9,746 bases of DNA from Pseudomonadota bacterium (GTDB lineage: Bacteria; Pseudomonadota; Gammaproteobacteria; Xanthomonadales; Xanthomonadaceae). The notes under the pieces were generated by a model. The model saw only the letters and a list, made by a program, of their open reading frames with translations. It made no database searches and was not told the origin of the DNA. A program made the position numbers and the translations under genes. Positions 1-6,568 of this stretch are shown here, one piece after another; position 1 is the first letter of the stretch, and the number at the start of each line of letters is the position of its first letter. The stretch covers positions 1-9,746 of the forward strand of contig JAFADB010000120.1 of assembly GCA_023425225.1 (NCBI GenBank), in the 5' to 3' direction.

Positions 1-261
1 CAGGCGCTGCGGCTGGTGATCATGGCCTTCATCCTGCAGCGCTTCCGCGCGCGCATCCGCTTCTTCCCGCTGTCGCAGCAGGCGCTGGCGATCGGCGGGC
101 TGCTGGTCAACGACCGCATCGTCGCCACCGCGGTGCACCTGGCCATGGGCGAGCCGACGCTGCCGTGGAACTACTGGTGGGCGCCGTTGCTGGGGGCGCT
201 GCTGTGGGCGCCGTTGTTCGTGGTGCTGGACGCGCTGCGGCTCGGCCGGCGCAGCCGCTAG
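1..261 (+). CDS. mreD: MreD, rod shape-determining membrane protein (3' part only)
   Basis: The reading frame is open from the first base of the window and ends at TAG 259-261, giving the last 86 residues; the start lies upstream. MreD is an inner-membrane protein of the elongasome that works with MreB, MreC, RodA and PBP2 to direct side-wall peptidoglycan synthesis. The fragment has the family's C-terminal character: hydrophobic stretches separated by short charged segments (the basic FRARIRFFP stretch), then a Trp-rich helix (NYWWAPLLGALLWAPLF) and a closing LDALRLGRR tail like the WP-x-LF-x-x-LD-x-x-R ending typical of MreD. The stop is 12 bases before mrdA, so the two genes are almost certainly cotranscribed, with mreB and mreC expected upstream. 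The identification rests on this ending and on the neighbours, because MreD is poorly conserved. Confidence 0.85.
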   Translation, partial: QALRLVIMAFILQRFRARIRFFPLSQQALAIGGLLVNDRIVATAVHLAMGEPTLPWNYWWAPLLGALLWAPLFVVLDALRLGRRSR

Positions 262-273
262 GCGGGCCGGGTC

Positions 274-2340
274 ATGTCCACGCGCCGCCAGGTCAAGAAC
301 CCGCATGCCGAGGCCGAGCAGTTCCGCCGCCGCGCGGCGCTGGGCTTCGCCGTCGTGCTGCTGGCGCTGCTCGGCCTGGGCGGCTGGTACTTCAAGCTGC
401 AGGTGCTCGACCACGACATCTACGCCACCCGCTCGGAGGCCAACCGCATCAAGCCCAAGCCGGTGGTGCCCGGGCGCGGCATGATCTACGACCGCAACGG
501 CCGCCTGCTGGCCGAGAACGTGCCGGCCTTCCGCCTGGACGTCACCCCGGACAAGGTCGCCGACATGGACGCGCTGCTGGCCGAGCTGGGCAAGGTGGTC
601 GCGCTGACCCCGGAGGACATCGAGCGCTTCAACCGAGAGCGCAAGGCGCGCCGCGGGTTCCTGCCGGTGACGCTGAAGCTGCGCGTGAGCGACGAGGAGA
701 TGGCGCGCTTCGCGGTGGACCGCTGGCGCTTCCCCGGCGTGGAGCTGGAGCCCTACCTGACCCGCCGCTATCCCTACGGCGAGCTGTTCGCGCACATCAT
801 CGGCTACGTCGGCCGCATCGACGAGAAGGACCTGGAGACGCTGGGCGAGGGCAACGCCGCGCTGACCCACATCGGCAAGTCCGGGCTGGAGCGCTACTAC
901 GAGCAGCAGCTGCGCGGCAAGGTCGGCTACGAGCAGGTGGAGACCAACGTGCAGGGCCGGGCGATCCGCACCGTCGGCCGGGTGCAGGCGCAGTCCGGCG
1001 CCGACCTGCGGTTGTCGATCGATGCCGACCTGCAGCGGGCGATGGTGGCCGCGTTCGGCCGTTTCGAGGGCGCGGCGATCGCCATGGACCCGCGCAGCGG
1101 CGAGATCCTGGCCATGGTCAGCCTGCCCAGCTACGACCCCAACCTGTTCGTCAACGGCATCTCCCATGCCGATTTCCAGGCGCTCAACGACAATCCCTCG
1201 CGGCCGCAGTTCAACCGCCTGGTGCTGGGCGGGGTGGCGCCGGGCTCGACCATCAAGCCGCTGATCGCGCTGGCCGGGCTGGACAGCGGCGTGCGCCGGC
1301 CCGAGGACAGGGTGCTGTCCACCGGCATGTTCTACCTGCCGGGGGTGAGCCGCGGCTGGGGCGACGCCAACCGCGGCGGCCATGGCTGGACCGACCTGCG
1401 CAAGTCCATCGCCCAGTCGGTCAACACCTATTACTACCGGCTGGCGCTGGACCTGGGCATCGAGCGCTTCGACCAGTACCTGGGCAGCTACGGGCTGGGC
1501 CAGCCCACCGGGATCGACCTGGTCGGCGAGATCGGCGGCATCCTGCCCTCGCCGCAGGCCAAGTACAAGGCGCGCAAGGAGCGCTGGTATCCCGGCGACA
1601 CGGTCAACGCCAGCATCGGCCAGGGCGACTGGAAGGTGACGCCGCTGCAGCTGGTGCGCGCGGTGGCGGGAATCGCCGACGGCCAGCTGCGCCGGCCGCA
1701 TTTGGCGGTGGAGCAGCGCACCGGCTTCGACAGCGACTGGCAGCCGCTGCCGCAGCCGCCGGGCAAGCCGATCAGCCCGGACCCGGAGCACCTGCGCGCG
1801 GTGCGCGAGGGCATGATGGGGACCATGCAGCCCGGCGGCAGCGGCGCGCGCGTGGCGGCCGGGGCGCCGTACACCATGGCCGGCAAGACCGGCACCGCCC
1901 AGGTCACCAGCCGCCGCGGCACCGCCGCGGTCAACCCGCTGAGCCTGCCGATGCACCTGCGCCACCGCTCGCTGTTCGTCGGTTTCGCGCCGGCGGAGAA
2001 CCCGTCCATCGTGGTGGCGGTGGCGGTGGAGGGCGGCGGCTACGGCGGCAGTACCGCCGCGCCGATCGGGCGCAAGATCTTCGATGCCTGGCTGCTGGGG
2101 CGCATGCCCGACGGCCTGCAGCCGCTGGACAGCGAACTGGGCACCACCGCGCTCGGCACCCATCCGTTCGTGGCCGAGAACCCGCGGCTGCGCCAGGCCG
2201 GCGAGCAGGCCGCGCTGCAGCTGGAGTCGCTGCCGGTGCAGATCGGCGCGCGCGTGGTCGAGCCGGCCAGCGAGGCGCGGCCGCCGGTGCCCGCGCCGCC
2301 GACCGAGATTCCGGAAGAAATCCCGGAGGTGGGGCGATGA
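274..2340 (+). CDS. mrdA: Penicillin-binding protein 2, elongation-specific D,D-transpeptidase
   Basis: This gene encodes a 688-residue class B penicillin-binding protein that cross-links new peptidoglycan in the side wall together with RodA. It has a short cytoplasmic N-terminus, one membrane anchor at about residues 21-38, a PBP dimerisation/pedestal domain at about 60-240 (with PGRGMIYDRNGRLLAEN near 66-82), and a transpeptidase domain at about 260-605. The active-site motifs are complete: STIK with nucleophile Ser325 and Lys328, SVN at 382-384, and KTGT at 538-541. The enzyme acts in the periplasm and is the target of mecillinam-type beta-lactams. About 148 residues follow the KTG motif, against about 87 in E. 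coli PBP2 (633 residues), and the extra tail ends in a Pro/Glu-rich run. No good Shine-Dalgarno precedes the ATG at 274; with mreD ending 12 bases upstream, translational coupling is likely. The last codons overlap rodA (ATGA). Confidence 0.97.
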   Translation: MSTRRQVKNPHAEAEQFRRRAALGFAVVLLALLGLGGWYFKLQVLDHDIYATRSEANRIKPKPVVPGRGMIYDRNGRLLAENVPAFRLDVTPDKVADMDALLAELGKVVALTPEDIERFNRERKARRGFLPVTLKLRVSDEEMARFAVDRWRFPGVELEPYLTRRYPYGELFAHIIGYVGRIDEKDLETLGEGNAALTHIGKSGLERYYEQQLRGKVGYEQVETNVQGRAIRTVGRVQAQSGADLRLSIDADLQRAMVAAFGRFEGAAIAMDPRSGEILAMVSLPSYDPNLFVNGISHADFQALNDNPSRPQFNRLVLGGVAPGSTIKPLIALAGLDSGVRRPEDRVLSTGMFYLPGVSRGWGDANRGGHGWTDLRKSIAQSVNTYYYRLALDLGIERFDQYLGSYGLGQPTGIDLVGEIGGILPSPQAKYKARKERWYPGDTVNASIGQGDWKVTPLQLVRAVAGIADGQLRRPHLAVEQRTGFDSDWQPLPQPPGKPISPDPEHLRAVREGMMGTMQPGGSGARVAAGAPYTMAGKTGTAQVTSRRGTAAVNPLSLPMHLRHRSLFVGFAPAENPSIVVAVAVEGGGYGGSTAAPIGRKIFDAWLLGRMPDGLQPLDSELGTTALGTHPFVAENPRLRQAGEQAALQLESLPVQIGARVVEPASEARPPVPAPPTEIPEEIPEVGR
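2325..2330 (+). promoter_or_regulatory. Ribosome binding site that fixes the rodA start
   Basis: GGAGGT lies six bases before the ATG at 2337, inside the last codons of mrdA. It decides the rodA start, because the rodA frame stays open by chance for more than 2 kb upstream and would otherwise allow absurdly early starts. Confidence 0.85.
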
Positions 2341-3443
2341 AGGACTTCCTGCGCTGGCTGGGCGATATCAGCCACCGGGCCACGCGCACGCTGGACTGGC
2401 CGCTGCTGCTGGCGCTGCTGGCGTTGATGGCGATCGGCCTGGCGGTGATGCGCAGCACCGGCGGCGATCGCCTGGTGTTCGCGCAGGGCAGCCGCTTCGC
2501 GGTGGGCCTGCTGGCGATGTGGGCGCTGTCGCGGGTGTCCATCCCGCGCCTGCGCGCCTGGACGCCGCTGGTCTACGGCCTGTCGATGCTGCCGCTGCTG
2601 GCGGTGTTCGTGCTCGGCACCGGCAAGTACGGGCGGCAGTGGCTGGACCTGAAGCTGTTCTACCTGCAGCCGGCGGAGCTGCTGAAGATCAGCCTGCCGA
2701 TGATGGCGGCCTGGTACCTGCACCGGGTGCCGCTGCCGCCGCGCATCCCCGCGGTGCTGGTGACCGCCGCGATCATCGGCGTGCCGACCGCGTTGATCAT
2801 GCTGCAGCCGGACTTCGGCACCGGCGTGCTGATCGCCGCTTCCGGCGTGTTCGTGCTGCTGCTGGCCGGACTGCCGTGGTGGTGGGTCGGGGTGGCGGTG
2901 GCCGGCGTGGCGGCGGCGGCCCCGATAGCCTGGTTCTGGCTGCTGCGGCCCTACCAGAAGGACCGCATCCTGATGTTCATGGACCCGGAGAGCGACGCGC
3001 TGGGCGCGGGCTGGAACATCATCCAGTCCAAGATCGCGATCGGCTCCGGCGGTTTCGACGGCAAGGGCTGGGGGCTGGGCTCGCAGTCGCACCTGAATTT
3101 CATTCCCGAGCAGACCACCGACTTCGCCTTCTCGGTGCTGAGCGAGGAGTTCGGCTGGATCGGCGTGGCCACGGTGCTGGTGCTGTACCTGGTGGTGATC
3201 GGCCGCTGCCTGTGGATCGCCTCGCAATCGCGCGATACCTATTCGCGGCTGCTGGCCGGGGCCAGCGGGCTGGCGATGTTCGTCTACGTGCTGGTCAACG
3301 GCGGCATGATCTCCGGACTGCTGCCGGTGGTGGGCGTGCCGATGCCGCTGATCAGCTACGGCGGCACCTCGGCGGTGTCGTTGCTGGCGGGCCTGGGGCT
3401 GGTGATGGCCGTGCGCGAGTATCGTCCTGTTCACGGCTACTGA
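2337..3443 (+). CDS. rodA: RodA, SEDS-family peptidoglycan glycosyltransferase
   Basis: RodA is the lipid II polymerase of the elongasome: it extends glycan strands that PBP2 then cross-links. The protein has 368 residues, matching E. coli RodA (370), and about ten hydrophobic membrane segments. SEDS landmarks are present: QPDFGTG from residue 157 (Asp159), the extracytoplasmic loop HLNFIPEQTTDFAFSVLSEE with Asp262 at the position of the essential catalytic Asp of RodA proteins, and the C-terminal GVPMPLISYGGTS at about 333-345. The start at 2337 is supported by the GGAGGT site and by the ATGA overlap with mrdA, a sign of translational coupling between a SEDS enzyme and its cognate PBP. The frame is open far upstream, but that is a high-GC artefact. 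No hairpin followed by a T run is visible just after the stop. Confidence 0.97.
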   Translation: MKDFLRWLGDISHRATRTLDWPLLLALLALMAIGLAVMRSTGGDRLVFAQGSRFAVGLLAMWALSRVSIPRLRAWTPLVYGLSMLPLLAVFVLGTGKYGRQWLDLKLFYLQPAELLKISLPMMAAWYLHRVPLPPRIPAVLVTAAIIGVPTALIMLQPDFGTGVLIAASGVFVLLLAGLPWWWVGVAVAGVAAAAPIAWFWLLRPYQKDRILMFMDPESDALGAGWNIIQSKIAIGSGGFDGKGWGLGSQSHLNFIPEQTTDFAFSVLSEEFGWIGVATVLVLYLVVIGRCLWIASQSRDTYSRLLAGASGLAMFVYVLVNGGMISGLLPVVGVPMPLISYGGTSAVSLLAGLGLVMAVREYRPVHGY

Positions 3444-3600
3444 CATTTCCACGTCCGGTGGCGATTGAGCCGCCCGCCTCGACGCTGCCGTCACGCCCGC
3501 TCTGATCCGGCGCATCCATTCCGGCGGATTTGATCTCCATCAATACCCGCTGTCATTTCCTCGCCGCATACTCGCTCTGTCACTCCCGATGGAGTTGGTT
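3444..3600 (+). promoter_or_regulatory. rodA-pntAA intergenic region, presumed pnt promoter region
   Basis: These 157 bases are the largest gap before the pnt genes and the natural place for their promoter. I cannot point to a convincing -35/-10 pair: CATACT at 3567-3572 resembles a -10 box, but nothing like TTGACA sits 15-18 bases upstream. A short perfect inverted repeat, TTGAT-CTCC-ATCAA, lies at 3530-3543 and could be an operator or chance. No intrinsic terminator for rodA is seen, so read-through from the mre/mrd operon remains possible. Confidence 0.35.
3591..3594 (+). promoter_or_regulatory. Ribosome binding site that decides the pntAA start
   Basis: GGAG lies six bases before the ATG at 3601. 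It overlaps the G of an in-frame upstream ATG at 3589, which itself has no Shine-Dalgarno (CACTCCCG precedes it). Spacing therefore favours 3601, and the protein then begins MAFQIAVLKE, close to where the family normally starts. Confidence 0.7.
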
Positions 3601-4731
3601 ATGGCTTTCCAGATCGCAGTATTGAAAGAAACGCAGGCGGACGAGTGCCGCGTTGCGATGGTGCCTTCGCAGCTGGCGCGCTTCGCCAAGCTCGGCGCGA
3701 AGGTGGTGGTGGAGCGGGGCGCCGGCGTGGCCGCGCGGTTCCGCGACACGGATTACAAGGACGTGGAGTTCCAGGACGACCCCAAGTCGCTGGTGGCCGC
3801 GGCCGACGTGGTGCTGGCGGTGCAGCCGCCCGCCCCCGACGTGGTGGCGGCGATGAAACCCGGCGCGTGGCTGCTGAGCTTCGTCTATCCGCAGAAGGTG
3901 CCGGCGCTGCTGCCGGTGCTGCGCGACCACAAGGTGTCCTGCTTCGCGCTGGAGACGGTGCCGCGCATCAGCCGCGCGCAGGCGATGGACGCGCTGTCCA
4001 GCCAGTCGGCGCTGTCCGGCTACTACGCCCCGCTGCTGGGCGCGGTGAACCTGCCGCGCATCCTGCCGATGATGACCACCGCGGTCGGCTCGCTGCGCGC
4101 CGCGCAGGTGCTGGTGATGGGCCTGGGCGTGGCCGGGCTGCAGGCCGCGGCCACGGCCAAGCGCCTGGGCGCGGTGGTCGAGGGCTACGACGTGCGTCCG
4201 GAGACGCGCGAGCAGGCGCAGTCGGTCGGCGCCAAGTTCGTCGACACCGGCATCAACGCCACCGGCGAGGGCGGCTACGCGCGCGAGCTGACCCCGGAGG
4301 AGCAGGCCAAGGCGGCCGAGGTGCTCACCCGCCACATCCAGAGCGCGGACCTGATCATCACCACCGCCAACGTGCCCGGGCGCAAGGCGCCGCAGCTGGT
4401 CAGCCGCGCGCAGATCGAGGGCATGAAGTCCGGCTCGGTGATCGTCGACCTGGCCGCCGACAGCGGCTGCAACTGCGAGGGCGCGGAGCCCGGCAAGGAC
4501 ACCGTCATCGGCCCGACGCTGGTGCTGGCCCCGTTCAACGTGCCCTCGAAACTGGCCCAGCACGCCAGCGAGCTGTACTGCAAGAACCTGCTCAACCTGC
4601 TCGAACTGATCGTCAAGGACGGTGCCATCGCGCCGGACCTGAGCGACGAGGTCGTGGCGGGCACGCTGCTCTCGCACGACGGCAAGATCCTCAACGCGGC
4701 CGCGGCCGCGATCCTGGCTAAGGAGGCCTGA
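3601..4731 (+). CDS. pntAA: NAD(P)+ transhydrogenase subunit alpha part 1 (NAD(H)-binding domain I)
   Basis: This is the soluble NAD(H)-binding domain I of proton-translocating transhydrogenase, which exchanges hydride with NADP(H) on domain III at the cytoplasmic face of the membrane. It has 376 residues, near the 384 of the Rhodospirillum rubrum alpha-1 subunit, and lacks the membrane domain fused to it in E. coli PntA. It belongs to the alanine dehydrogenase/PntA fold. Visible motifs are the RQD loop (Arg122, Gln127, Asp130, Ser133 in RISRAQAMDALSSQ), the Rossmann GLGVAG at 174-179, Asp197 at the end of the next strand as expected for NAD rather than NADP, and the mobile loop around GEGGYAREL with Tyr226. 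The start at 3601 is preferred over 3589 because of the GGAG spacing. The stop is one base short of touching pntAB, whose AGGAGG ribosome site lies inside the end of this gene, so the genes form one operon. Confidence 0.96.
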   Translation: MAFQIAVLKETQADECRVAMVPSQLARFAKLGAKVVVERGAGVAARFRDTDYKDVEFQDDPKSLVAAADVVLAVQPPAPDVVAAMKPGAWLLSFVYPQKVPALLPVLRDHKVSCFALETVPRISRAQAMDALSSQSALSGYYAPLLGAVNLPRILPMMTTAVGSLRAAQVLVMGLGVAGLQAAATAKRLGAVVEGYDVRPETREQAQSVGAKFVDTGINATGEGGYARELTPEEQAKAAEVLTRHIQSADLIITTANVPGRKAPQLVSRAQIEGMKSGSVIVDLAADSGCNCEGAEPGKDTVIGPTLVLAPFNVPSKLAQHASELYCKNLLNLLELIVKDGAIAPDLSDEVVAGTLLSHDGKILNAAAAAILAKEA

Positions 4732-4732
4732 G

Positions 4733-5062
4733 ATGGAAACCACACTGCTTTCGATGAGCTGGCTGGTGGCGCTTTACGTCTTCATGCTGGCTGCATTCAC
4801 CGGCTACGAGGTGATCTCGCGGGTGCCTTCGATCCTGCACACCCCGTTGATGTCCGGTTCCAACTTCGTCCACGGCATCGTCGTGGTCGGTGCGCTGCAT
4901 GCGCTGTTCAACGCGACCAGCCCGGTGGGCCAGGTCATCGGCTTCGTCGGCGTGGTGCTGGGCGCGGCCAACGCGGCCGGCGGCTACGCCGTGACCGAAC
5001 GCATGCTGGCGATGTTCAAGCCCAGCAAGAAGCCGGCCCCCGCTGCGGCCGCAAAGGAGTAA
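4733..5062 (+). CDS. pntAB: NAD(P)+ transhydrogenase subunit alpha part 2 (small membrane subunit)
   Basis: This gene encodes the 109-residue membrane part of the split alpha subunit, forming one side of the proton channel (domain II) with PntB. Three hydrophobic helices are visible at about residues 8-27, 43-60 and 64-84, ending in a polar Lys/Ala/Pro tail. The family signature LHTPLMSGSNFVHGIVVVGA is present from about residue 35, and His36 within it matches the conserved alpha-subunit His proposed to take part in proton transfer. AGGAGG at 4721-4726 lies six bases before the ATG. The R. rubrum counterpart is about 139 residues, so this copy is on the short side, mainly at its termini. The next gene, pntB, starts four bases after the stop. 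The window shows no sign of a fused PntA, so this is clearly the three-gene arrangement. Confidence 0.95.
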   Translation: METTLLSMSWLVALYVFMLAAFTGYEVISRVPSILHTPLMSGSNFVHGIVVVGALHALFNATSPVGQVIGFVGVVLGAANAAGGYAVTERMLAMFKPSKKPAPAAAAKE

Positions 5063-5065
5063 GTC

Positions 5066-6478
5066 ATGTCCAGTCTATTGGTCGCGCTGGGAGGCTTCGT
5101 CGCGGTACTTCTGTTCATCTTCGGCCTCAAGCGCATGTCCTCGCCGGTGACCGCCACCCACGGCATCATCGTCGCCGGCTGGGGCATGGTGCTGGCGGTC
5201 CTCACCAGCTTCCTCTACCTGGCCGACGTGCAGCCGGCCGCGCTGCCCAACCGGGTCACCAACGTGGTGCTGGCGCTGGTGGCGCTGGCCATCGGCGGCG
5301 CCTGGGCATGGCGTGGCGGGCGCAAGGTGCCCATCACCGACATGCCGCAGATGGTGGCGCTGTACAACGGCATGGGCGGCGGCTCGGCCGCGGCACTGGC
5401 CGCGGTGGTGCTGTTCGAGCATGGCGGCGAGGGCGGCACGATGCTGCACCAGGTCGTCACCGTGCTCGGCGCGCTGATCGGTTCGATCTCGCTGTCCGGT
5501 TCGCTGGTCGCCTGGGCCAAGCTCGACGGCAAGATGCGCAGCGCCTGGCGCTTCAAGGGCCAGCGCGAGCTCAACCTGCTGGTGTTCCTGGCCACGCTGG
5601 TGTTCGGCGGCCTGACCATCGCCTACGGTGCCCAGTCGCTGGGTTGGCCGGTGCTGTTCTTCGTGCTGGCGCTGGCCTTCGGCGTGATGATGACGCTGCC
5701 GATCGGCGGTGCCGACATGCCGGTGGTGATCTCGCTGTACAACGCCTTCACCGGACTGGCGGTGGCGCTGGAAGGCTTCGCGCTGCAGAACCCGGCACTG
5801 ATGATCGCCGGCATGGTGGTCGGCTCGGCCGGTACCCTGCTGACGTTCCTGATGGCCAAGGCGATGAACCGCTCGCTGGCCAACGTGCTGTTCAGCAACT
5901 TCGGCGAGTCCAGCGGTAGCGGACAGGCGATCGAGGGCGAGATGAAGTCGGTCGACGCCGGCGACGCCGCGGTCACCATGCGCTACGCCAACAGCGTGAT
6001 CGTGGTGCCCGGCTACGGCCTGGCCGTGGCCCAGGCGCAGTCCAAGCTGTACGAGTTCGTCAAGCTGCTGCAGGCCGCCGGGGTGGACGTCAAGTTCGCC
6101 ATCCACCCGGTCGCCGGGCGCATGCCGGGGCACATGAACGTGCTGCTCGCCGAGGCCGGCGTGCCGTACGACATGATCTACGACATGGACGACATCAACG
6201 ACAGCTTCAAGGACACCGACGTGGCGCTGGTGATCGGCGCCAACGACGTGGTCAACCCGGCCGCGCGCACCGACAAGTCCTCGCCGATCTACGGCATGCC
6301 GATCCTCAACGTGGACCAGGCGCACCAGATCTACGTGGTCAAGCGCGGCAAGGGCAAGGGCTATGCCGGCATCGAGAACGCGCTCTTCTACCAGAAGAAC
6401 TGCGACATGGTGTACGGCGACGCGCTGGCGGTGCTCAACGAGATGGTGCAGTCGGTCAAGGCACTGGGCGAGCAGTGA
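5066..6478 (+). CDS. pntB: NAD(P)+ transhydrogenase subunit beta (membrane domain II and NADP(H)-binding domain III)
   Basis: PntB supplies most of the proton channel and the NADP(H)-binding domain III; the full enzyme uses the proton gradient to drive NADH + NADP+ to NAD+ + NADPH. It has 470 residues, close to the usual 460-465. About nine hydrophobic segments fill residues 1-265 and domain III spans about 290-470. Motifs are GGADMPVVISLYNAFTG (Asn226, at the place of the channel Asn222 of E. coli), the NADP-binding GYGLAVAQAQ at 316-325, HPVAGRMPGHMNVLLAEA at 347-364, DINDSFKDTDVALVIGANDVVNPAA at about 376-400, and KRGKGKGYAGIENALF at 426-441. Where E. coli PntB has channel His91, the segment MVALYNGMGGG appears to have Asn101. 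AGGAG at 5055-5059 lies six bases before the ATG. A stem-loop follows eight bases after the stop. Confidence 0.97.
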   Translation: MSSLLVALGGFVAVLLFIFGLKRMSSPVTATHGIIVAGWGMVLAVLTSFLYLADVQPAALPNRVTNVVLALVALAIGGAWAWRGGRKVPITDMPQMVALYNGMGGGSAAALAAVVLFEHGGEGGTMLHQVVTVLGALIGSISLSGSLVAWAKLDGKMRSAWRFKGQRELNLLVFLATLVFGGLTIAYGAQSLGWPVLFFVLALAFGVMMTLPIGGADMPVVISLYNAFTGLAVALEGFALQNPALMIAGMVVGSAGTLLTFLMAKAMNRSLANVLFSNFGESSGSGQAIEGEMKSVDAGDAAVTMRYANSVIVVPGYGLAVAQAQSKLYEFVKLLQAAGVDVKFAIHPVAGRMPGHMNVLLAEAGVPYDMIYDMDDINDSFKDTDVALVIGANDVVNPAARTDKSSPIYGMPILNVDQAHQIYVVKRGKGKGYAGIENALFYQKNCDMVYGDALAVLNEMVQSVKALGEQ

Positions 6479-6485
6479 CGCCCCA

Positions 6486-6510
6486 CGGTGCCGGTCGCTG
6501 GCCGGCACCG
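6486..6510 (+). terminator. Stem-loop after pntB, possible partial terminator or mRNA processing element
   Basis: CGGTGCCGG (6486-6494) and CCGGCACCG (6502-6510) form a perfect 9-bp GC-rich stem with a seven-base loop. The following bases, CATCTTCCAACGTTTCCC, are only mildly T-rich, so this is not a classic strong intrinsic terminator. It may attenuate transcription into the next gene or protect the 3' end of the pnt message. The spacing, directly behind the pntB stop, supports such a role. Confidence 0.45.
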
Positions 6511-6556
6511 CATCTTCCAACGTTTCCCATCCAGGCCGGGCGACCGGCATCCATCC

Positions 6557-6561
6557 GAGGT
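6557..6561 (+). promoter_or_regulatory. Ribosome binding site that decides the short-chain dehydrogenase start
   Basis: GAGGT lies seven bases before the ATG at 6569. The same frame is open back to a GTG at 6488 inside the stem-loop, but that start has no ribosome site and would add 27 residues not expected in this family, so 6569 is chosen. Confidence 0.75.
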
Positions 6562-6568
6562 AGCAAAC

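Noticed and set aside
165..2336. The rodA frame is open for more than 2 kb upstream of rodA, suggesting a very long fused protein.
   Set aside because: The upstream translation is a low-complexity Arg/Ala/Gly/Pro shadow of mreD and mrdA in another frame. RodA has a normal length and a good ribosome site at 2337.
2040..3515. A 491-codon minus-strand open frame opposite rodA.
   Set aside because: Low-complexity His/Gln/Arg-rich translation, no recognisable motif, and full overlap with a well-supported gene.
3441..3561. Similar short strings TGACATTTCC (3441) and TGTCATTTCC (3551) flanking the rodA-pntAA gap, considered as insertion-site repeats.
   Set aside because: They differ by one base, are short, and there is no matching copy at the other end of the cassette near 7349-7562, so they do not bracket an inserted element.
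3580..4743. A 387-codon minus-strand open frame covering almost exactly pntAA.
   Set aside because: A compositional shadow of pntAA; the sense strand has all the motifs of domain I.
6488..6568. A GTG start at 6488 that would extend the dehydrogenase by 27 residues.
   Set aside because: It falls inside the stem-loop after pntB and lacks a ribosome site. The ATG at 6569 has GAGGT at seven bases and gives the usual short-chain dehydrogenase N-terminus.
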